From positions 31,608 to 95,607 of IMG/VR virus record IMGVR_UViG_3300050821_003950: a stretch of 64,000 nt of DNA; one strand, 5' to 3'. Made by a program: the position numbers and the translations under genes. Below are positions 1 through 8,409 of the stretch, in pieces. Source of the DNA: a virus. How positions within the stretch are numbered: the first letter of the stretch is position 1; every line of letters begins with the position of its first letter. The notes under the pieces were generated by a model. That model made no database searches and was not told where the DNA came from. It worked only from the letters and a program-made list of their open reading frames with translations.

Positions 1-16
1 ATTGGGGTAAGCCGTC

Positions 17-484
17 ATGAGCACGTGGGAAGAAGCCGCGGCCCGAGCGTTCGACGCGTCGCTTCCGACGGGCGTGGTCCCGCCCCCGGTCGACGAGCGG
101 CAGCGGGCGATCGACCGAGCGATCGCGACCGCGCCCCCCGAGGCCGACGACGCGCCGGCCGAACACGCCCCCCGCCCGCCGCTCATCGTCGTCGACCACT
201 TCAACCTGAACATGATCGACATGAGCGCCGACGGCGCGTGTCTGCTCGTGCAGCAACTCACACGCTCCGAGGCGATGAGCTTGGTTCGCAAGCACAACCC
301 GCCGATCGTCACCTTCAACGAGCGCGACCTCGGCGATCTCGAAAAGGACTTGCAGCTCGACCCTTTGCCACGCCCGAACCTGCGCTACGGGACCCGGCTC
401 CTCGTGCGGTCTGCCCCCCGTTGGAATGACGTCCGATGGTTCCTCGTCGAGTACAGCGCCGACGGTAACGGCGTCTGCCCCTGA
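17..484 (+). CDS. Hypothetical protein, 155 aa
   Basis: I do not recognise this gene. The first 60 residues are Pro/Ala/acidic-rich and probably disordered. The C-terminal half looks like a small globular domain: beta strand PLIVVDHFNLNMID, then LTRSEAMSLVRKHNPPIVTF and a terminal GTRLLVRSAPRWNDVRWFLVEY. The helix followed by a strand is faintly like the STIV B116/DUF1874 fold, but that is a weak impression. It begins with ATG 16 bases into the window, so its upstream context is cut off. It is followed after a short gap by a small membrane protein gene that has its own promoter. Confidence 0.6.
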   Translation: MSTWEEAAARAFDASLPTGVVPPPVDERQRAIDRAIATAPPEADDAPAEHAPRPPLIVVDHFNLNMIDMSADGACLLVQQLTRSEAMSLVRKHNPPIVTFNERDLGDLEKDLQLDPLPRPNLRYGTRLLVRSAPRWNDVRWFLVEYSADGNGVCP

Positions 485-494
485 CGCTTGAGAT

Positions 495-522
495 TGTTCG
501 GCGGTTCGGCGCGCGGTAGAGT
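495..522 (+). promoter_or_regulatory. Leaderless-type promoter
   Basis: TGTTCG (495-500), 16 bases, then TAGAGT (517-522). The -10 box ends 7 bases before the ATG at 530. It matches the TGTTCR-N17-TAGNCT family seen at about ten other gene starts and decides the start of the next gene. Confidence 0.55.
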
Positions 523-529
523 CGAGGAG

Positions 530-769
530 ATGTCGACCGAGCCCGAGGCCGAAGGCGGTCATCTAGACGACTTGCCTCGTGAGGATCGGATCTACGCCGC
601 GCTCCTCAAGCTCTCGGCCGAGGTGCTCGACGTTCGAGCGATGCTCGTCCCCGTCAAGCGATGGGAGACGATCGCGATCATCGTCCTCTCTTCTTTCATC
701 GGCGGCGTCGTCACGAACATCGTCTTCTATCTCTTGGGACTCGGCACCGTCGTCGGTTTTCACCGATGA
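530..769 (+). CDS. Small single-pass membrane protein, 79 aa
   Basis: The frame is open from 488 (TTG), but the ATG at 530 is chosen because a TGTTCG/TAGAGT promoter ends 7 bases upstream. Residues 1-20 are acidic and hydrophilic, 20-45 form a likely helix (DRIYAALLKLSAEVLDVRAML), and about 50-73 form one hydrophobic segment (ETIAIIVLSSFIGGVVTNIVFYLLGLG). The layout, a cytoplasmic helix plus a C-terminal membrane anchor, resembles the protein at 62937-63266. A role in lysis or in the tail-membrane interface is possible but not shown. The function is unknown. Confidence 0.65.
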   Translation: MSTEPEAEGGHLDDLPREDRIYAALLKLSAEVLDVRAMLVPVKRWETIAIIVLSSFIGGVVTNIVFYLLGLGTVVGFHR

Positions 770-785
770 AGAAGGGAGCGTCGTC

Positions 786-1181
786 ATGATCTGGGCTGCG
801 ATTGTCGTTTGGGCCATTCTCGCGGGAGCGCTCGCAGTGTTCGCGACGCATTGGGTGACGAAGCGCGATCAGGCGCGCAGGCTGCGAGCCTACAAAGAGA
901 TCCTCGACGAGAAGGGTGTCGCCGTGAAGCCGGGCGAGCCGATCAAGCGAGCGCTCCTCCGCGCGCGCCGGCAAGAGATCGGCGTCGTGTCGCGCCCCCC
1001 GCCCGACTTCGCACGCTCCGTCTTGCAGCGTCCCAAGAGCCGGCCGGACATTCAGCTCGACACGCGCCACGTCAGCGGGCACACGCCGGCATCGCATCCG
1101 GGCTTCGAGGCGGTGCGCCCGCGCGCGGGGCTGATCATGCCCCCGGCGATCCCGCGCCCGTCGACGCACCGCAAGGCGTGA
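786..1181 (+). CDS. Membrane-anchored hypothetical protein, 131 aa
   Basis: Starts at ATG 786 behind a purine-rich GAAGGGAGC ribosome site. Residues 1-19 (MIWAAIVVWAILAGALAVF) form an N-terminal transmembrane segment or uncleaved signal. It is followed by a basic stretch (KRDQARRLRAYKEILDEKG) and a Pro/Arg-rich tail that looks disordered. The topology, an N-terminal anchor with a long soluble tail, is compatible with an inner-membrane spanin, but no cysteine or coiled-coil signature supports that. It follows a second small membrane protein, so a membrane or lysis cluster spanning this point is plausible. The function is not recognised. Confidence 0.6.
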   Translation: MIWAAIVVWAILAGALAVFATHWVTKRDQARRLRAYKEILDEKGVAVKPGEPIKRALLRARRQEIGVVSRPPPDFARSVLQRPKSRPDIQLDTRHVSGHTPASHPGFEAVRPRAGLIMPPAIPRPSTHRKA

Positions 1182-1182
1182 C

Positions 1183-1545
1183 GTGCTGACCCGGATCGAG
1201 CCCGTCGTCTATCAGGGCGCGGTAGGCCCCGAGACGCTGCAAGTGCAGATCGCGCAGGGCGACGCGCTCGTCGATCTCACGACGGTCACGTCGGCGTCGC
1301 TGCTCGTGCAGCTTCCGAACGGGAAAGAGACGACGTGGACGGCCGTGATCGCCGCGGGTCCGATCCCGCCCGCGCCGACAACGACCCTCCTGACGCTCCT
1401 CCACGCCTTCGTGGCGGGCGACGTCGACGCGGTCGGTCCCTACGTGGCGGTCGCCGTCTTGAGCGTCCCCGGGGGCACCGTGAGGAGCAAGCCGCAGAGG
1501 TTCAAGGTCGTCGACAAATTCGCGATCGACCGCGTGTTCGACTGA
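1183..1545 (+). CDS. Beta-rich virion protein, BppU-like N-terminal fold candidate, 120 aa
   Basis: GTG start at 1183, one base after the previous stop. The sequence alternates short strands (ETLQVQIAQGDALVDLTTVTSASLLVQLPNG; YVAVAVLSVPGG) and has the shape of the small Ig/BppU-like domains that phages use as baseplate or fibre adaptors. The family assignment is by overall pattern only. It lies at the head of a run of virion surface proteins, which supports a structural role. No catalytic motif was seen. Confidence 0.6.
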   Translation: MLTRIEPVVYQGAVGPETLQVQIAQGDALVDLTTVTSASLLVQLPNGKETTWTAVIAAGPIPPAPTTTLLTLLHAFVAGDVDAVGPYVAVAVLSVPGGTVRSKPQRFKVVDKFAIDRVFD

Positions 1546-1550
1546 AGGTC

Positions 1551-1579
1551 TGTTCAATCTAGAAAGTCGCGGATAAGCT
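1551..1579 (+). promoter_or_regulatory. Leaderless-type promoter
   Basis: TGTTCA (1551-1556), 17 bases, TAAGCT (1574-1579), then 6 bases to the ATG at 1586. The segment CGCGGATAAGCTGCGCTC just before the start is nearly identical to the one upstream of the gene at 39759, which makes this pair the clearest copies of the family. Confidence 0.75.
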
Positions 1580-1585
1580 GCGCTC

Positions 1586-1927
1586 ATGGCAGTGACACCC
1601 GAGCCCGCGTCCCCGCCGAAGGCCGCTTCGTCGAAGCCGGTTCTTCCCTTCACGATGAAGATCCGAAGCGTGCGCCGCGGCCCGGTCGCGCTCGAAGTGG
1701 ACGCGGTCGTGACGGATGCCGAGGGTAAATCCGTCTCGTCCGAGTCGGTTACGATGCACCCCAAGGCGAACGCCGCGGCCGTGTGCGCGATGCTTCAGAA
1801 CCACGTGACGGTGCTCGCGCAGTCGATGCACCGTCGAGGGGTAGCGATCATGGCCGCGGCGAGCGGCGAGCCGGAAGACGACGGCGATCTCGTCGGTCAA
1901 GAGTTCGTCGGGAGCGTCGTCACATGA
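1586..1927 (+). CDS. Hypothetical protein, 113 aa
   Basis: Starts at ATG 1586, six bases behind a TAAGCT -10 box with no room for a ribosome site, so it is probably read from a leaderless mRNA. It has a Pro/Ala/Ser-rich N terminus, then a compact beta domain (MKIRSVRRGPVALEVDAVVTDAEG), a helix (AAAVCAMLQNHVTVLAQSMHRRG), and an acidic tail. The family is not recognised. Its stop overlaps the next start (ATGA), which ties it to the downstream structural genes. Confidence 0.65.
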   Translation: MAVTPEPASPPKAASSKPVLPFTMKIRSVRRGPVALEVDAVVTDAEGKSVSSESVTMHPKANAAAVCAMLQNHVTVLAQSMHRRGVAIMAAASGEPEDDGDLVGQEFVGSVVT

Positions 1928-2967
1928 GCACGAGACTGTTCGTCCCCGCCGAAAGGCGCATCCTTCGGGTCCCCGCTCGCTACCTCGCGCGCGAGGCGCT
2001 GCGAAGGATGAACGAAGAGGAGCGCCGACTTCCTCGTCGCGTGCGGCGCGATCGCGAGCGCTCGTGCGGTATGGCCGCGCGCCTCTTCGATCACGGACGC
2101 GACGGCTTCAACACGAAGCTCTTGAGCTGGACTGGCGACACGCAAAAGGCGCTCTTGCTCGACATGACCGTCGCCGGGACGTGGATGAAGCCGCTCACGG
2201 GCGGCGTCACGAACGCGAGCCCCGCCGTCTACACCATCGCGACGCACGGCTACTCGAACGGCGATCTCGTCGTGGTGACGGGTGTGCTCGGCAACCTCTC
2301 GGCGAATCAGACCGGACTCGTCACGAACGCGACGACGAACACGTTTCAGCTCACGACGCTCGAAGGTCAGGTCATCGCGGGCTCGGGCGCGTACATCTCG
2401 GGCGGCTACACGGTCAACCTGACGCAAGCGACGTTCGTGTCGGACGTGCTCGGCACTCGCGTCGGCGTCGACCCGACGATCGCGGGCACGACGTCGAGCA
2501 AGGGCGTCGCGAACGCGACGAGCCCCGTGACGTGGCTCACGGTCCCCGCGGGCAACCCTGCGCAGGCGGTGTGCCTGTACGATGCCGCGGGCGGCACGGA
2601 CGGAACGAACCGGCTCATCGGCTGGCAAGACGGAAAGATCAGGGTCATCACGGTCGGCGACTCGCCGTCGACGTCGACGTCGATCAAGTGCCAGCCTCTT
2701 CGCGCGCAGCTATGGGACGGCGTGACTGGTGTGGCGCCCGTGCTCTGGTTCTCGAACGGCTTCTCGGCGACGCTCAGTGCGGCGGCGAACCAAGGCGCGG
2801 ACTCGATCGCGGTCGTGTCGACGGGGCACGACATCCCCGACTTGCAGACGGCCGAGGGCATCGACTTCGGCGGCGGGCTCCCGGTCACGCCGTCGGGCGG
2901 AAACATCGCGTTCAACATCGGCGTGATCTACGCCCCGCTCTCGCCGACGGGTCTCTACGAGCTGTAA
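1924..2967 (+). CDS. Virion structural protein with E1-FCCH-like repeat, 347 aa
   Basis: ATG 1924 overlaps the previous stop. Residues 1-48 are a basic, helical segment (AREALRRMNEEERRLPRR); an internal ATG at 2071 is an alternative start. From about residue 50 it is a beta-rich Gly/Thr/Asn protein. Residues about 95-140 (SPAVYTIATHGYSNGDLVVVTG ending in TTNTFQLTTLEG, broken up here) match the pattern of the ubiquitin-activating E1 FCCH-like domain that recurs in phage tail proteins. Probably a fibre or decoration component. It precedes another surface protein and a beta-helix spike. Confidence 0.65.
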   Translation: MSTRLFVPAERRILRVPARYLAREALRRMNEEERRLPRRVRRDRERSCGMAARLFDHGRDGFNTKLLSWTGDTQKALLLDMTVAGTWMKPLTGGVTNASPAVYTIATHGYSNGDLVVVTGVLGNLSANQTGLVTNATTNTFQLTTLEGQVIAGSGAYISGGYTVNLTQATFVSDVLGTRVGVDPTIAGTTSSKGVANATSPVTWLTVPAGNPAQAVCLYDAAGGTDGTNRLIGWQDGKIRVITVGDSPSTSTSIKCQPLRAQLWDGVTGVAPVLWFSNGFSATLSAAANQGADSIAVVSTGHDIPDLQTAEGIDFGGGLPVTPSGGNIAFNIGVIYAPLSPTGLYEL

Positions 2968-2979
2968 GGTAGGGCTCTC

Positions 2980-3441
2980 GTGCCCACCCACGGCGACCGA
3001 GTCAAGGAAACCACTGCGACCGTAGGCACGGGTCCGTTCACGCTCGGCGGCGCGGTCGTCGGCTATCAGGCGCTCTCGAATTGCTTCGCCGATCAGGACA
3101 TCGGCTACTTCTGCGCGACCGACGGGACGAATTGGGAAGTCTTCCAGGGGACGTTCACCCTCGGATCGGACACGCTCTCGCGCGACACGGTCGTTGCTAG
3201 CTCGAACGCGGGAGCGCTCGTCAACTTCCCGGGACCGTCGACCACGGTGTTCAACACGTACCCGGCGACGGCCGCGACGGGCATGGTGAAGAGGTCGATC
3301 GCGACGCAGAGCACGAACCAACCGCAGAACGTGATCCGCATCGCGCAGGACGACAATATGCTGTTCTTTCAAGACCTCGTCATGAACGGCACGGCCGAGG
3401 TCGTAGCTTGGGGGTCTTCCGAGCTGGTAGGGTTGCACTGA
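2980..3441 (+). CDS. Phage surface/fibre-associated protein, 153 aa
   Basis: GTG start at 2980. The order of segments, DRVKETTATVGTGPFTLGG, GYQALSN, WEVFQGTFT, TLSRDTVVASSN and NFPGPSTTVFNTYPA, is typical of a small phage structural protein found beside tail-fibre genes. It is recognised by pattern; its exact role is unknown in the family as I know it. The last base of its stop is the first base of the next start (TGATG), so the two are translationally coupled. Confidence 0.7.
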   Translation: MPTHGDRVKETTATVGTGPFTLGGAVVGYQALSNCFADQDIGYFCATDGTNWEVFQGTFTLGSDTLSRDTVVASSNAGALVNFPGPSTTVFNTYPATAATGMVKRSIATQSTNQPQNVIRIAQDDNMLFFQDLVMNGTAEVVAWGSSELVGLH

Positions 3442-5723
3442 TGGCACGAGCGACACTAGCGACTGAAGCGCGAGCGGCCGTCCCCACGCCGGGCGCGGGC
3501 TTCGAGCGACTCTTCTTCGACAGCACCTACGCGGGCGCCGATCCCGTCATCCGGTACATGAGCCCGGACGGGACGATCACGACGCCGGTTCTTCAGAAGG
3601 GTCGACTCTTCGTCAATCCGATCGTCGACTACGGTTGCAAGTTCGATCATCGAGTCGTCTTCGACGGCGCGACGACGGGCGGGACTGGAATCATCACGAG
3701 CCCGACGGCGAACTTCACGTCGGCGGACATCGGCAAGAGGATCGTTCTCACGGCAGCGGGGGCCGGCGCGTCGCCGAACATCGCGCCCTACGTCGGCACG
3801 ATCACGAGTCTCAACTCGAACTCGTCGGCGAACGTGACGCCGAACACGACGACGACAGCGGTGACGAAGGGTCTTCAGATCCACACCGACGATCTCACGG
3901 CGTGGACGAACCTGATCAACGACGTCAACAATTCGCCGTACCCCGGCGCCGTGATCCAGATGGAGGCCGCGCAGGTCAACGCTTTCGGGACGTCGGGCTT
4001 CACGAACCGATCGGGCGTCTCGGCGTTCCTTCCGCAGATCACGAAGCAAGTGCGGTTCGAGGGGATTTGCGGCGGCCACACGGCGGACATCGGCGACTAC
4101 ACGAAAGTCGGCGGCTCGTGCATCGCCTACGTCGGGACGACCGTGGACTCGGGCGTTCCCTTCGGCGCGCTCATGACGATCGCTCCCGCGGTCGGCGTCG
4201 CGAACCAAGCGCTCAAGCAAGTGACGGCGAACCACTTTTGGCTCGACTGCCGAAACGGCGACGGTCCCGCGGCCCTCAAGGGTTTGCGAATGGCGTCGTG
4301 TCACGGGTTCTCGTTCGACGACGTCTTCGTCATGGACTGCTCCGCGATCGCCTACCACTTCGGCGTCGTCGGCCCCGGGCTCGCGGTTCCGAACGCCGGA
4401 TCGCTCGGCGAGGCGAAGGACTGCACGCGCGGGATGGCGCGGAACATCAGCGCTCGCATCCTCGAAGCGCCGGCTCAAGGCGTGACGTCGGCTCCGACGA
4501 CGACGACCTCGGCGATCACGCTCTCGACGACGGGGCAGTCGCTTACGCTCGCGGCGGCGAACGGGCTAACGACGAGCGGATACATTTGGGTGATGACGAC
4601 GATCGGGATCCCGGTCCTCGTCAACTACACGGGCGGCGGCGGGACGACGACGCTCACCGGCTGCACGGTCGACGCGACGGACGCAGCGGCGGGCGTCTAC
4701 ACGACGGTCAGCGGATCGAATGTCGTGCAAGCCTTCCCCGGCAACGCGTGCGCTTTCATGTTCGACGGCGACACGACCGCGAACATGAATCTGAGCCATT
4801 TCGACGGCGTCATCATCTCGCATGGCTCGACGTGGGGACCGGCTGCGATCGAGTATCGCGACTGCGACTCGATCGACATGCAGAATCCCGTCATCAATGG
4901 CGGGAGCAACGCCGCGACGAACGCGATCAACCGGGTCACGAAGCCGGGCGTCCGACTGAACGGTCACTCGGTCACGACGCTCCACGCGCGGAACAATGTC
5001 TTCCACGGCGGCACCGCGGGCGCTGGCGGCGTGTCGAACATGGGCGTGAACAACGCGGGCGCGCTCTTGGCGATCCAAGCCCAAGCGAACTATTGGGAAG
5101 ATTACCAGATGGCGAATGGGGAGCCGCTCCCCACGGTCGAGGGGAACAGCTTCTTCTCGTGGAACCCGAACGGCGGTTTGTCGGTCGGCCCTCTCGGCGC
5201 GCCCGTGGGCGTAGCAACGGCGGGTCAAGCGATCGCCGCGGCGACGCTCTCGCTCATTACGGGGACGCTCATCGCGATCCCGCCGCAAGGGTTTCAGATC
5301 GGGATGACGCTCCGGTTCACGGTCCACGCGTCGAAGACGGCGGCGGGAGTGGCGGCGCGCACCTTCTTCATCCGTATCGGCACGACGGGGACGACGGCCG
5401 ACGCGGTCGTCGCCACCATCACGTCCGCGCTCGGCACGGCCGCGGCGGACAATGGCGTGTTCGTCTTCACGCTCACGATCGTCGGACCGCTCGGCGCCGC
5501 GTGCGCTGCGCTCGCCGAAATGTGGATGACTCACAATCTGGCCGCGACGGGATTCTGTACGCTCCCGAGCGAGGTGCTCGTGTCGGGCTCGGGCGTCGTC
5601 ATGGCGACGTTCAACTCGACGACGGCGCAGCAATTCATCAGTCTCTCGGTCACGACGGGCACGTCCGAGGCGCTGACGATCTGGCAAGCTTCGGTCGAGT
5701 GCGTGAAGCCCGCGAACCCGTGA
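3441..5723 (+). CDS. Tailspike-like protein with pectin-lyase-type beta-helix, 760 aa
   Basis: ATG 3441 overlaps the previous stop. After an N-terminal region of about 60 residues (FERLFFDSTYAGADPVIRYM) comes a segment DYGCKFDHRVVFDGATTGG with TDDLTAWTNLINDVNN, the usual entry into a phage pectate-lyase-like right-handed beta-helix. Residues about 100-560 are rich in short strands with N and G turns, as expected for the helix. The C-terminal 150 residues (AIAAATLSLITGTLIAIPPQ onward) form a separate beta domain. By family knowledge such proteins bind or cleave surface polysaccharide. No specific catalytic residues could be assigned. Confidence 0.7.
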   Translation: MARATLATEARAAVPTPGAGFERLFFDSTYAGADPVIRYMSPDGTITTPVLQKGRLFVNPIVDYGCKFDHRVVFDGATTGGTGIITSPTANFTSADIGKRIVLTAAGAGASPNIAPYVGTITSLNSNSSANVTPNTTTTAVTKGLQIHTDDLTAWTNLINDVNNSPYPGAVIQMEAAQVNAFGTSGFTNRSGVSAFLPQITKQVRFEGICGGHTADIGDYTKVGGSCIAYVGTTVDSGVPFGALMTIAPAVGVANQALKQVTANHFWLDCRNGDGPAALKGLRMASCHGFSFDDVFVMDCSAIAYHFGVVGPGLAVPNAGSLGEAKDCTRGMARNISARILEAPAQGVTSAPTTTTSAITLSTTGQSLTLAAANGLTTSGYIWVMTTIGIPVLVNYTGGGGTTTLTGCTVDATDAAAGVYTTVSGSNVVQAFPGNACAFMFDGDTTANMNLSHFDGVIISHGSTWGPAAIEYRDCDSIDMQNPVINGGSNAATNAINRVTKPGVRLNGHSVTTLHARNNVFHGGTAGAGGVSNMGVNNAGALLAIQAQANYWEDYQMANGEPLPTVEGNSFFSWNPNGGLSVGPLGAPVGVATAGQAIAAATLSLITGTLIAIPPQGFQIGMTLRFTVHASKTAAGVAARTFFIRIGTTGTTADAVVATITSALGTAAADNGVFVFTLTIVGPLGAACAALAEMWMTHNLAATGFCTLPSEVLVSGSGVVMATFNSTTAQQFISLSVTTGTSEALTIWQASVECVKPANP

Positions 5724-5731
5724 GGTAGCTC

Positions 5732-8065
5732 GTGTTCGGCTTCGATGCCTTCGACGAAGATCCGTTTGACGGGCTCCCGGCGACAGGCGGAACGATCACG
5801 CTCTCGCCCGCGGGTATCGCGAGCGACGAGGCGATCTCACCCCTGGTCATGGCGCTCGTCTGCGCGCCCGCGGGCATCGACTCGGCCGAGAAGCTCGCTC
5901 CCGCGAACGTGGCCGATTTCCTCGCCTTCTATCCGATCTCAAGCGAAGAGAGGATCGGTGCGCCGAACATCGGGCCGACGCTCTCGATCTCGGGCATCGC
6001 GAGCGAAGAGAAGGCCGGCGCGGCGAACGTGGGGCCGTCGATCTTGCTCTCGGGCATCCCGACGGCCGAGACGATCAGTCCTTCGAGTCTGACGACGGCG
6101 CTGTCCCCGAGCGGCATCGCGAGCGACGAGAAATTCGGCGCGCCGAACATCGGCCCCGTTGTCACCGGGACGATTGCGAGCGACGAGAAGATCGCGGGTT
6201 CCTCTCTTTCTGATCTGCTCACCCCCGCGGGCATCGCGTCGAGCGAGACGTTCTCCCCTCCCGATGTCGGGCCAGTTCTCGCGCCCGCTGGCATCGCGTC
6301 GAGCGAAGCGCTCCCGCCTGCGGGCGTCTACAGCCCGATTACCGGGACGATCGCGAGCGACGAGGCGCTCGCTCCCGTCGACGTTGGACCGGCACTCTCT
6401 CCCGCGGGCATCGCGACTGCGGAGTCGGTCTCGCCCGAGACGAACACGATCTCGCTTTCGCCGAGCGGCATTGCGCCGGCAGAGGTGCTCGGTCCCGCGA
6501 ACTTGGGACCGGCGCTCTCGATTGCTGGCATCGCGAGCAGTGAAGCGGTCTCGCCCTCTGCGCTCACGGCGACGGGGACCATTCCAGGGATCGCGTCGAG
6601 CGAAGCGCTCTCTCCCGCGAAGGTGGGTCCTGTCATGAGCGGGACGATCGCGAGCAACGAATCGCAGAGCGCGCGAAACTCGCCCTCGGGTCTCACGACG
6701 ACGATCGCCCCTACGGGGATCGCGTCGGACGAAGCGGTTTCGCCCCCCGCGGGGACGCAGAGCTTGAACATCAGCGGCATCGACTCGGACGAGGCTCTCG
6801 CGCCCGCGATCGTGAGCCCGATCGTGAGCGGCACGATTGCGAGCGAAGAAATCATGAGCGCGTCGGCGCTGACGGCAATCGTGGCTCTCCCCGGGATCCC
6901 GAGCGGCGAAGTGTTTTCGCCCCCGAACATCGGTCCCGTCGTCACCGGGACGATTGCGAGCGACGAGAAGCTAGGCCCGTCGACGTTGGGCCCGGTCATC
7001 GCTCCCGCGGGCATTGCCTCGGCCGAGTCGCACGCGCCCCCGGACGTCGGCCCTGTCATCGCTCCCGCGGGGATCTCGACGGCCGAAGCGGTCTCGCCCC
7101 CGGCGCTCACGTCTACGCTCTCGCCGAGCGGTATTGCGCCGGCCGAGGTGTTCGGTCCGCAGATGACGCTTAGGGTGGCGACGCTCACCGGAATTTCGAG
7201 CGACGAGAAGCTCGGCAGCGTGACGGAGACGACGACGATCGCCCCCGCTGGCGTCGCATCGAGCGAAGCGGTCTCGCCCCCGGCGCTCACAATGACGGCG
7301 ACTCTTCCCGGTATCGCATCGAGCGAAGCTCTGTCTGGCGCGACCGTCTACAAGCCGATCACCGGGACGATCGCGAGCGACGAGGCGTTCGCGCCCGTGC
7401 GCTCGACCTTCACGCTCGCGCCGAGCGGCATCGCGTCGGCCGAGGCCGTCGGGACGTCGAACGTCGGTCCTGCGCTCGCGCCCGCGGGCATCGCTTCGGC
7501 CGAGGCGCTCGTGTCCGCGCAGCTCAGCATGACGATCGCTCCCGCGGGCATCGCCGCGGGCGAGGCGATCGCGGCTCCCCGGGCGACCGTGTTCATCTCG
7601 CCGGCCGGCATCGGGACCGGGGAAGCTTTCCCGGGGGTGCTCGTCTACTGGCCCCTCGGCGGCACGATCGCGAGCGACGAGGTCATCGGCGGCGGCGGTA
7701 GGTTCACGGTCGAGTATCTGATCATCTACACATTCCGGGTGCGCCTCGACGCGCCGATCTTCGCGCTCCCCCTCGTCGCTCCCCGGGTGCTCGCGGCGCT
7801 CGAAGCCCCCGTAGCGGACCCGCCCGTCGACGCGCCTGTCCTGCGCGCGACGGTCGACGCTCCCGGGGTTGAGGTAACTCTCGCGCAGGCCCGGATCATG
7901 GCCGCCGTCGAGTCAGGCGGCCCGCTGACGACCTCGCTCGAAGCGTTCGACGCCTTGCCCGTCGAGCTTGGCGCGCCCCTTCTGAGGGCGACGGTTCACG
8001 ACGCTCCCGCGGTCATCGAGACCGAGCTGTCATCGCCCCCGGCCCTCGTCACCGAGATCGAGTAG
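5732..8065 (+). CDS. Tandem-repeat virion protein, 777 aa (about 32 x 20-residue repeats)
   Basis: GTG start at 5732. Residues about 20-660 are built from about 32 consecutive units of 19-20 residues. The consensus is close to PAGIASSEAVSPPNVGPVLA, alternating with a TGTIASDE variant. The nearly invariant core is GIAS-x-E. The last about 120 residues are different, with spaced strands (LDAPIFALPLVAPRVLAALE, RATVDAPGVEVTLAQARI). Repeats of the GIASAEA type are known from phage structural proteins, but their function is not. The repeat suggests a long solenoid or fibre. It is the last gene of the left surface-protein cluster, and its end overlaps a short candidate gene on the other strand. Confidence 0.7.
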   Translation: MFGFDAFDEDPFDGLPATGGTITLSPAGIASDEAISPLVMALVCAPAGIDSAEKLAPANVADFLAFYPISSEERIGAPNIGPTLSISGIASEEKAGAANVGPSILLSGIPTAETISPSSLTTALSPSGIASDEKFGAPNIGPVVTGTIASDEKIAGSSLSDLLTPAGIASSETFSPPDVGPVLAPAGIASSEALPPAGVYSPITGTIASDEALAPVDVGPALSPAGIATAESVSPETNTISLSPSGIAPAEVLGPANLGPALSIAGIASSEAVSPSALTATGTIPGIASSEALSPAKVGPVMSGTIASNESQSARNSPSGLTTTIAPTGIASDEAVSPPAGTQSLNISGIDSDEALAPAIVSPIVSGTIASEEIMSASALTAIVALPGIPSGEVFSPPNIGPVVTGTIASDEKLGPSTLGPVIAPAGIASAESHAPPDVGPVIAPAGISTAEAVSPPALTSTLSPSGIAPAEVFGPQMTLRVATLTGISSDEKLGSVTETTTIAPAGVASSEAVSPPALTMTATLPGIASSEALSGATVYKPITGTIASDEAFAPVRSTFTLAPSGIASAEAVGTSNVGPALAPAGIASAEALVSAQLSMTIAPAGIAAGEAIAAPRATVFISPAGIGTGEAFPGVLVYWPLGGTIASDEVIGGGGRFTVEYLIIYTFRVRLDAPIFALPLVAPRVLAALEAPVADPPVDAPVLRATVDAPGVEVTLAQARIMAAVESGGPLTTSLEAFDALPVELGAPLLRATVHDAPAVIETELSSPPALVTEIE
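5790..7710 (+). repeat. About 32 tandem repeats of 57-60 bp inside the repeat protein
   Basis: In-frame repeat tract with a period of about 60 bases, most visible as the recurring codon block for GIAS-x-E. The copies are diverged at the DNA level, so the tract is old rather than freshly amplified, although neighbouring units such as those near 6170, 6350 and 6950 share longer identical stretches. Confidence 0.85.
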
Positions 8066-8249
8066 GATGGTCGCGGGCCGTCGGCGAGGTTGCGGTGACC
8101 GTCGAGGCGCGCGCTCTTTCGAGTCGCTGCGCGGCGCGGCGCCGGGCGATGTCGGCGGCCCGTTTGATCTCAGTGACGAGCGAATGACTCGGGAATGATA
8201 TTCGGCGGTTCTCTCGGTGGTTCGCGGGACGGCGCAGGAACATCCACAC
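8049..8249 (-). CDS. Possible small basic protein, up to 66 aa
   Basis: Leftward open frame with a charged helical stretch (LVTEIKRAADIARRRAAQRLERARAS). Two close starts are possible (ATG at 8249 or 8243). Third positions are mostly G or C, but that is weak evidence in a genome this rich in G+C. It would be the last gene of the leftward integrase cluster and would overlap the end of the repeat-protein gene by 17 bases. No family was recognised, and it may be spurious. Confidence 0.3.
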   Translation of the reverse strand: MWMFLRRPANHRENRRISFPSHSLVTEIKRAADIARRRAAQRLERARASTVTATSPTARDHPTRSR

Positions 8250-8409
8250 TTAGAATCGTAACTCTATGAAACTGCGTCTATGACAGTACCGGCTAGAACG
8301 TAGAAAGTGTTTGTATCGGGGGCCTTTTCGGTCTGGAACATTGCGGAGTCATTGGGGAGTCATTGGGATCTACTCACCGGGTGAGGATCATCCTCACCGA
8401 GTGAGGACT
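8250..8409. other. Non-coding region with direct repeats and nested palindromes; possible attachment or terminator region
   Basis: I see no gene here. It holds a direct repeat of GGAGTCATTGG (8345-8355 and 8356-8366). Four alternating hexamers follow: CTCACC (8373-8378), GGTGAG (8380-8385), CTCACC (8393-8398) and GTGAGG (8401-8406). They form three mutually exclusive palindromes, the largest being GGTGAGGAT-C-ATCCTCACC at 8380-8398. A TATGACAGTACC half-site lies at 8279-8290. Its position at the end of the integrase cluster makes an attachment site conceivable, and the palindrome could equally be a bidirectional terminator. Confidence 0.4.

Noticed and set aside
3456-4478. Arg-rich leftward open frames opposite virion genes (also 11704-13392, 15132-17111, 59590-62343)
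   Set aside because: In a genome this rich in G+C, antisense frames without stops are expected; third-position preference and family matches lie on the plus strand.
5700-8065. Long leftward open frames opposite the repeat protein, with regular Ala/Ser/Pro repeats (for example 6328-7290 and 5929-6294)
   Set aside because: They are antisense shadows of the 60-bp repeat; they lack starts with ribosome sites and their composition only mirrors the coding repeat.
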